From Zea mays (Eukaryota > Streptophyta > Magnoliopsida > Poales > Poaceae), in NCBI RefSeq assembly GCF_902167145.1, contig NC_050098.1, positions 132,754,207 through 132,818,206 on the forward strand: DNA of 64,000 bases, in the 5' to 3' direction. Below, piece by piece: positions 56,661 to 64,000 of this stretch. The position numbers and the translations under genes are program-made. The notes under the pieces are model-generated. The model did no database searches and was not told where the DNA came from. It saw only the letters and a program-made list of their open reading frames with translations. Each line of letters opens with the position of its first letter. The first letter of the stretch is position 1.

Positions 56661-58240
56661 ATAGGAGTCACCGATGGGCCCAAGGCGGACAAGCTTCCCA
56701 TGCAGGCAACCCTAGACGGTCGACCGACCAGAGGTTCGACGGGTAGGGATACAAATGCCACTAAAGACATTGGCCCAGAGAATAGGGCGGGGAGTTCCAG
56801 GAAGTCGGCTTCCTCCACCATTAGGAAGTCGCTTGCCGCCTCACCTGAGAAGGCCAAGACGAAATCCGCTGTCGACACAGCAAGGGATGTATTCGGAATG
56901 GCCCATAATTCAAATCCTGCACTGGCTTCATCATCCTCGTCCTCGTCCTCATCTATCGAGTCAGTCTTGGCACCACGGTCCCTACGCATATGATGCTCGA
57001 CCCTCCTCCATTTCTTCTACACCCTATCTTTCTTGTCCTTCCGCTGCTGCTCTACCCGCACACGAGCAACCTATTTCTCCACTGTGCTCTTCGGTAGGGG
57101 AACGGGGTCCTCTCGCAACACCGAAGAAGAGGGCTGGAGAAAGGAGGAAGATGGGGTTGGAGGATCCAAAACTAAAAAAGGGAGGAAGAAGAGGGGAGAG
57201 TGGAACTGGACAAATTTACAAACTCCACAATGCCCTAGCTCGGGACATATTGGAGGGCAACCTAGGACTAGAAGGACATATGGAACAACGGCCCCATCCG
57301 CACCCTTGCAAACTTCCATGGCCTCCGTGAGCCAGCGAGCGATCTCCGCATCACTAGGAAGCAGAGCGCTCAGTCGACTACCATCCGACGAGGCCTCGAC
57401 GACCATCTTAAAAAGTAGCAACCGTTTGGCCATGAGAGGAGCCACCACCCGACAAAGGTAATTTCCCAATCACGCCCGCCAGCTTGACCCCACGATCGTG
57501 AAGAATTGCCACTACCGCAATGGCCCTAGCCATCATTTTCTCCCCTTCCTTCGGGACACCCCATGCCCAACTTTGAGTGGCCTCCAAGGGCGCCTCGGGA
57601 AGAAAAGTTGGAAGGTCATGGCCGGCGATGGACGGAGTCCCATGGTTGCATAGGTAAAACCATTAGTTGTGCCACCCCTTGTTGGACGAACATAACCACA
57701 AGGGGATGTACACTTTGGATCGTGACACTCACAAGTGGATGGTCGCGCACCCGATTTTGATCTCCCTCGTCGTGGCATCCGGTGTTGGCCGCTTATGGTG
57801 CAACTCGGCCGAGAAGAAGTAGCACCAAAGGTGGAAATGGGGGGACATCCCGAGATATCCCTCGCATAGGGTAGTGAAAGCGGCCATATGTTGAACCCCA
57901 TTAGGATTTAGGTGATGCAACTAGATCTTGTAATGGTGCAGCAACCCCACCAAGAAAGGGTGAGGGGGCATCACGAAGCCGCTCTCATGGAACTGGACGA
58001 AAGAAACTACAGAGCCCTCCAGTGGATTTGGAACTTCTTTAAAGCATGAGAGCAGGTAGTCACCCTCGCGAAGGAGCCAGTGCGAGAGAAGAGCGTCCAA
58101 GCGATTTTATCGGCCAGAGAGCAATTCCAGAACCCCATGGTGGTTACGGTGGGTGGCGACGGTTCGAGGCGACGACGACAAGGGGGCGAACAAAGCTCTA
58201 AGAAAGCAAGCCAAGGGAGAAGACTGAACAATGCTAAGCC
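56661..58240 (-). pseudogene. Old antisense-type retroelement gene remnant, main piece
   Basis: Read leftward from 58240, the minus strand shows blocks of the PF04195-type domain: HHLNPNGVQHMAAFTTLCEG and YLGMSPHFHLWCYFFSAE (57920-57800), then frames at 57469-57071 and an acidic stretch DSIDEDEDEDDEASAGF (56989-56666). It then continues through pieces at 25892-25756 and 14044-13851. Frames change several times and stops are present, so it is dead. It belongs to the same broad family as the intact antisense gene at 21257-24908. The plus strand is also fairly open here, but no known domain appears on it. Confidence 0.6.
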
Positions 58241-58713
58241 TAGGATGACCGACCCACCAGGCTACAATTGGTCGACCGAGGACATACACCAATAAGTAGC
58301 GAGAGATAGTAACTGATGTATCGCCAGTTTCGACGTGCAGGGCTGGGACAGGTGCGGCGGGCGCCCTGGAATCACGCGGCCCATAGGCCTGACCACCGGG
58401 TTGGGAGACGGCCGCACCAGAAGTGGCGCCGAGGCCCAGCCATTATCAAGCCGAGACCGGGTAAGACGACTCAACCTATCTTTTCAATATCTCGATATGT
58501 GCTTATTTGGCAACAGAAATTTGATTTACTACCATTCATCCGTTTTTGGTCGTCTCACCGGTCCTTCAGACATTGTTGGCCTCGATTGATCATGTGCCTA
58601 AAGGATATCGACCTTTGTAGATTGTACAGTGTCGCGCGTCAAGTCTTATCCCCGTGTTGAGTTTAATCCACTTATGCATCTATTATGTCTCCCCGTGTAT
58701 AAGGACCACTAAA
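58241..58713. other. Unassigned sequence
   Basis: The transition from GC-richer retroelement remnant to AT-rich DNA. No reading frame or repeat that I can identify. Confidence 0.4.
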
Positions 58714-58815
58714 GGCTAGTTTGGAAACTACATTTTCCCATGGGATTAGAAAATAAACTAATTTCCATTGGGAAAATAGAAATTTCTTAGGAAAATATGG
58801 TTCTCAAACTAGTCC
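58714..58815. mobile_element. Small MITE, about 102 bp
   Basis: The ends GGCTAGTTTGGAAAC and GTTCTCAAACTAGTCC are imperfect inverted repeats, and TAAA flanks both sides. Internal sequence can also pair. The size, the inverted ends and a TAA/TAAA duplication fit a Tourist-like or similar MITE. Confidence 0.6.
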
Positions 58816-58920
58816 TAAATAAAACTTCTCAAGTGTATATAGCCATCTGATCTAGAGCAATGGTTAAGTGCAGGGTTATAATAACGGTACGGTACATGTC
58901 GGATCCAGGTTTACGTACTA

Positions 58921-59072
58921 CTCCCTTTCAAACTAAAATTCATTTTAGTTTTTTATTAAATTTATATAATAATTAATATATGTATTTTATACATATATCT
59001 AGATTTATAATCATCTATTTAAATATAAATCTATTTAAATATAAACATAAAAAGCAAGTGGATCGGAGAGAG
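58921..59072. mobile_element. Stowaway-like MITE, about 152 bp
   Basis: Starts CTCCCTTTCAAAC and ends ATCGGAGAGAG, flanked by TA on both sides (58919-58920 and 59073-59074). The CTCCCT end, the AT-rich centre and the TA duplication are typical of Stowaway elements in grasses. Confidence 0.65.
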
Positions 59073-59074
59073 TA

Positions 59075-60638
59075 TTTATTTTTTATTCGGTGAACGCGTG
59101 CGCCCCTCATGCATTGACAAGTTGATAATAGTTTAAATTAAATGTGCGCTTTTGTGGCGCATGCATGCGATTGCGACCTAACTTGCTGTTGTACATATAT
59201 ATAGCCATCTAGCTCTCATCGTTTTGTTAACAAACCAGCATTAGGTTTTGGACGTACGTTAACGATTGTTTCCTGCTTTATTCCATTCGGTTTTATTGCA
59301 TGCAGCTTTCTAATATGGCTGCTTTTGTTCAAGAGTTATTGGAGTTTCTGATTTTTCGCTGTACTACTGCAACTGCTCACTCAAGAGATGCACATTACAT
59401 ATAGAAGAATACAAGAATGTGAGCGAATGATGCGAGAGGTACGGATAAAAAATAGAATAGAATTAAAACAAGGGGTGCTGAGATTTATCACGCATCATGC
59501 CATGATCGCCAGTGTGTTCTTACCTGCACCATAATAATTATATCCGATAAAAAATACTAAACGAGCATATGCATTGTTCGTGTGGTGATAGTACAATATA
59601 TAGGTCCATCAAAATTATTAAATTTCGTGGAGACAAATTTGATATATAACAACCCACATTAATTATATATATTGGTTTTGCTTGGTGAAACAGATAATAT
59701 ATCTCATTCCAAGCCTAAACAGCCATAAAATATACGATGATTTTGTCAAGAACTTGTCGGATGTGATTGTGCTCCATTGCTCATGGAGAAGGAACATTAA
59801 TTAGTCCACGGATTGGCACTAACGTAACTAAGGATGTTCTCAATGAGAATTTCATAGCACTCTTTCCAACACTGCCACATCGCATCAAAAGTGTCATGAA
59901 ACTAAGAATGAAACAATTAATGCCTCTCGATGCAAAATTTCACTTCCCTATTTTATAGGCTACTAACATATCAATGACTAATAGAAGTTAGCAAGATATG
60001 TGAACATGAAACAAATCACACTCAATGAAGTTTTCACATGGTTTCCAAGACATTGGAAACAAGTTGATATAGTTTCATCCCCATATAACTCAATCCTCTT
60101 AAATATTGTACCATGTCATCAAAAAATATTGGTGTGTCACACTATTAAATGTGCATGAAACCATCATAAAACTAGCTACCACTGAGAATAGCCTAATAAC
60201 AAGTGTTTTCAATGTACTGTGCTCTACTCCAATAAAGTTGGATCGAAAGATTAACCAAATTTCGAAGCATTACTATTCCTAGAGAGTTAAAAGATTAGAT
60301 GGTACTAACTAATAATATCTTATTTCTGAAATATGTTGGATCCAGAGTTTAAATTTTTTATGAAATCATTAGGACCTCTAGGTGAACAAATACTTCAAAA
60401 GACAACATTCACATGTACTTGTACCTTTGTCTAACATCAACACAGACATTGTAGTCAAGAAGGGTTATATAAAGCATTTGGCTTACCACATAATATGTTC
60501 TAAAGCTATTTTGTATCTTATATTTCAGAAAAGAGGAAGTAACGACTTGAATAAATAAGCATAACACGTACGACCAGAAGGGGTGAATGGGAACTAATAA
60601 AAATCTTTGCGATCAGGCAACTCGTCTTGCTTCCCCAA
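59075..60638. other. AT-rich DNA without genes
   Basis: No coding potential. GTTTCAT/ATGAAAC words recur between 59850 and 60200, perhaps another decayed MITE. AGAAGGGGTGAATGGG near 60581-60596 resembles the reverse complement of a copia LTR 3' end. Confidence 0.4.
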
Positions 60639-60967
60639 TGTCACACCCCAACATTTAAAGCTTCCAATAGCACACACGAGATGTGTAAAAGTTACTGGGA
60701 CATACACGAGTCCAACAAAATAAATGGATCGTAAAACAGATATCGAAAAGTCCAAAACAACCCAAAATTGTGTCGCTAAATCATGTTATTTTCAATATCT
60801 CGAAATTTAGTTTTGGAATGAAAAATCGATCCAAACGGAGTCCGATTGAGCTGAAATTTTGCACACATTTTCACAAGGGAGTTTCTAAGGTGTCCACAAA
60901 ATTGGAGCTCAAAAGGTTTTAAAGTTTTAAGTCAGATTGGAATACTCTAACTTACCTTGGGGTTTTG
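60639..60967 (-). repeat. Gypsy LTR terminal fragment, copy 1
   Basis: Begins TGTCACACCCCAACATTT on the plus strand, the reverse complement of a GGGTGTGACA LTR end. About 330 bp closely match the start of the sequence at 62934-63270 in the same orientation (roughly 80-85% by eye). Confidence 0.6.
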
Positions 60968-60984
60968 TCACACCAGGAAAGTAC

Positions 60985-62933
60985 CTTTTGATGTACTTAG
61001 GACCTTGGATGTCGCCTAGAGGGGGTGAATAGGCGTTAATAAAAACTTTGACTCAATTGAACTTTCTTACTTCACTTGAAGAGTGGATTGCGGCAGAATG
61101 ATGTCTTGTCCAAGTGATAACTGCACTTCACAAATAATTATAAAAAAATATAAGATGAGAAGTGCAAACAAGAAATAATGCAGGAGATAAGACACACGAC
61201 TTTTCTCATGGTTCGACCAAGCCTCAAATGCTTGCCTACATCTACGTTGGAGTTAACCAACTCGCTTGGAGTCTATTTCAACTCCTTCCTCCCTTTGCTC
61301 AAGTTTAACATGCGTTTAGTAATCCGAGACTTCCAATATCATTTTGTTGTGTTACAACAGTCTTAAGGCTAACCACAACTTGGCAGCTCTATGATAGATG
61401 ACGAACATAATCTGAACGCTTGCTCAAGATCACTCTAGCACCACTTTCTCTAAGCACAAGCACTCTAACACCACACCTTTCTCTATCGCTAGATTACATG
61501 CTAATAACTTAATCTCACTTAGAAATGCACTAGAGAGGGCTTAACACTTGCTAGAATATGTATATGTACTTTGTGGAGGCTTGCTTGCTGCTATTGGAGG
61601 CGAGGAGGGTGTATTTATAGCAACATGTCCCAAAGAGCCTTTGCACCGAATCCAGAAAATCTACACCATCTACCAGACCGAGTCGTGTAACCTTTTCTCC
61701 GAGAACCTGATTGGTGCCTTCCGGTGCATACTAGACCAAGTCATGTAGCGTCTTCTTTGAGATCCTGATTGGTGCCTTCCATATGGAGTTGGCACTAGAT
61801 CAGTCTGGTGCACCACCAGATCGAGTGCGACATCAGCTAGCTATTGTGCCGACCGTTGCGCCGAAGTAGCCATTGGACCCAGGAGGGTCGGTGCACCACT
61901 AGTCCCGAGGTTCAGTGCGCTAGGCCACCAAGTCCTCAAATACATGCTCTCTGGTAAAGTTGTCTAATGCGCCATCGGAGCGGTCCAATGTGCCAAGCCA
62001 CCGAATGCCTTTTCCAGACTTCTCTGTGCACTCGATCTGGTGTGCCACAGACTGCAGAACACGGTCTTCTTTTTGCACATCTTCTTCAAACGAATTTGGT
62101 TTCCTTTAAGGACTTTCCTATGACTTATACAAACTTAGTGTATCCAAATGGTCTAAGTCATGGGAACTCACCTTTATCTTATCTTTAACTCACTTACTTC
62201 TCTTCTTCAACCTTTTGCTTCACATCTCACTTAGAACCTCAAACTTCATAAGAGATCAATTCTGCCTTATCTCTAAGCTCCAATATGTTCCAATGGTCAT
62301 TAAGAACTGTTCCAAACTCTAGAATGATCCATAGTATGATTCTTCCTTGGATTCTCATTTTTGGCTCTTCTATCAAAGTATGCACACATGAAAGCCCTTC
62401 CATATTCTAACTTTGATACTAAGCTTGATCTTGTGATCATAACCACTACTTGAGGTAGGATTTCTTCAGCCTTATGACTTGAACCATCTAAGTCCATATG
62501 AGTTACTCCAATGGTTTCATGTCACGTATTCTAATGTTGTGGTCTTCAATGCAACATAACTCTTCACAGCTTGATCACCTTTGACCCTTGCAAGCAATCT
62601 CTTCTTCACCTTAGCATTGGTACCTTAGTCTGCTTGACCTTCTCCCTTGCTTATTCCCTCGAAGTTCTTCCTTTCCTTTATCATTGGTTCACAAAATTGA
62701 CTCCAAATCATGTTCATTGATTACCAACTTGATCAATATCAATCCTTCATCTATTGTGATATCCATAATCCATATTCTGACTCAGCTTCTATATGGAATA
62801 TCACATTGACCTCATGTGTTGAACCCTGTATGCCTTTCACTATGTTCTTGTTCAACAATTAACACCCTTATTAAACCTTTAATTGCATTGTCATTCAAAC
62901 ACCGAAACACACAAAGGGCTAGATGCACTTTCA
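60985..62933 (-). repeat. Copia (Sirevirus-like) solo or truncated LTR
   Basis: The minus strand begins TGAAAGTGCATCTAGCCC at 62933, a common Sirevirus LTR start. It has TATAAATA near 61620 and ends in the region TATTCACCCCCTCTAGGCGA near 61010-61033. No gag, pol or primer site is present. The left edge is uncertain by about 20 bp and no clean target duplication was found. Confidence 0.6.
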
Positions 62934-64000
62934 CACCCCAACATTCAAAACTTCAAATAGCACACACGAGATGTGTAAAAGTTCCTAGGACATACACGAA
63001 TATAAAAAACAAATAGATCACAAAATGACATCGAAAAGTCTGAAACAACCCAAAAACTATGTCGCTAATTCAAGTTGTTTTCTATGTCTTGAAATTTAGT
63101 TTAGAATGAAAAATCAATCCAAATGGACATCGATTGAACTGAAATTTTGCACACACCTTCACAAGGAAGTTTCTAAGATGTCAACAAATTTTGACCACAA
63201 AAGGGTTTAAACATATAGGTTAGATCAGAAAACTCTAACTTGACTTGGGGTTTAATTAGGGTTTTGTTGAAAGAGAAAATATATTAGAAACTTGTCCACA
63301 AGTTGGATTAGCTCATACCTGATGTTGCAATGAAACCTGAACAATTTCTAAGCCAAATATTAACCCCAAAAACACTCACCAAAATTATGAAGGCAAAGAG
63401 TTGGCACAAAATGAAAAGTCATGAGGATTGGGTGTGGTTATGACAACACTTCCTCAAAAAACCATAAGCTTGATGTTGTGGTACAAAACAACTAAGGATC
63501 TCCTAGCTAAAGAGAAAGTGGAGGATTACAAACTAAGTGAGTGAAATGAAAGTGCTAGAAGGGATAGCTGAATGGTTCAGCCCTCCCCTCCTATTTATAG
63601 AGGGTTATTCCTCTTTCCTAAACAACATCTAGATGCATAGAGTCTATCCACTCAGCTACAAGCAAAATGGACCAACTCTTGGAATTTTGATCTCATGTAG
63701 TCTTCATGAAGTTGCTTCGCCTTAACGCAACCTCCACAATGACGCCATGTGCAGCCTCAGATTCCCTCCAAAACCATGTCGCCGAGTTTTGAGGCCCAAA
63801 CCTGGCAAAACATGTGAACTGTCATGTTGGGTGGTTTTGAGGCTCAACCACTAAAACCCCTATGGGTAGCGTACTCCATATGTGTCCCCACGTCTTAGGC
63901 ATGTGTCCCGTCGGTCCACAACCACGTCCATGACACGATCTACTTTACCATGTCCTTGCGACTGTTAGTGTCCCCAAGTGTCAGCCACCACGGGTAGTCA
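62934..64000 (-). repeat. Gypsy LTR fragment, copy 2, running off the window
   Basis: The first 330 bp repeat copy 1. A minus-strand TATA-like box (CTCTATAAATAGG, near 63590-63603) fits the same orientation. Nothing coding is seen to the window end. Confidence 0.5.

Noticed and set aside
56666..57330. Plus-strand frame of about 190 codons as a gag
   Set aside because: The minus strand shows recognisable PF04195-type blocks nearby and continues through the flanks of the insertions. The plus frame has no known motif.
58001..64000. Search for an intact host gene or tRNA at the right end
   Set aside because: No frame longer than about 115 codons, no conserved domain and no cloverleaf-like sequence with A and B boxes was found. 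Only repeats and MITEs are supported.

Overview
This window looks like an intergenic block of a large grass genome, most likely maize (Zea mays) or a close relative. It is almost entirely nested transposable elements. The inference rests on a Ji/Opie-like Sirevirus with repeated CACCGGACTGTCCGGTG palindromes in its LTRs, Tekay-type chromoviruses, Tat-lineage gypsy elements with antisense genes, a CACTA transposon, and MITEs at the right end. I see no intact single-copy host gene, no tRNA or rRNA gene, and nothing bacterial. Family names come from recognised motifs, since no database search was possible.

Layout. (1) 1-3288, minus strand: right part of a gag-only Tat-like LTR element inserted in the LTR of a decayed chromovirus. 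(2) 3289-10252, minus: that chromovirus, whose gag-pol frame is broken almost only by stop codons. (3) 10253 to about 13850, plus: left part of a CACTA transposon carrying a LINE/host-gene chimera and the first domain of a TNPD-like transposase. (4) 13851-14049, 25756-25892 and 56661 to about 58240: three pieces of one old sequence, an antisense-type retroelement gene, split by two later insertions. (5) 14050-25750, plus: a complete Tat-lineage element with LTRs that look identical and the duplication AAGGC. It encodes gag-pol (two in-frame TAG codons) and, on the opposite strand, a five-exon gene with its own TATA box. (6) 25893-56660, minus: a non-autonomous element with 2.55-kb LTRs and duplication ATAGG. 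(7) Inside it, 30152-54053, plus: a chromovirus with 4.3-kb LTRs and duplication AAATT. (8) Inside its pol, 40309-49276, plus: a Ji-like copia Sirevirus with duplication GATAG. (9) 58241-64000: AT-rich sequence with two MITEs and fragments of gypsy and copia LTRs.

The nesting order agrees with LTR divergence counted by eye: about 34 substitutions in 2.55 kb for the outermost element of the right-hand stack, about 28 in 4.3 kb for the middle one, about 6 in 1.25 kb for the innermost, and none seen for the 14-25.7 kb element.

The most unusual content is accessory coding capacity: the spliced antisense gene, a sense ORF placed before gag in both chromoviruses, and a predicted spliced chimera in which three exons of a GRAM/VASt-family host gene sit in frame inside a LINE reverse transcriptase, all within the CACTA element.
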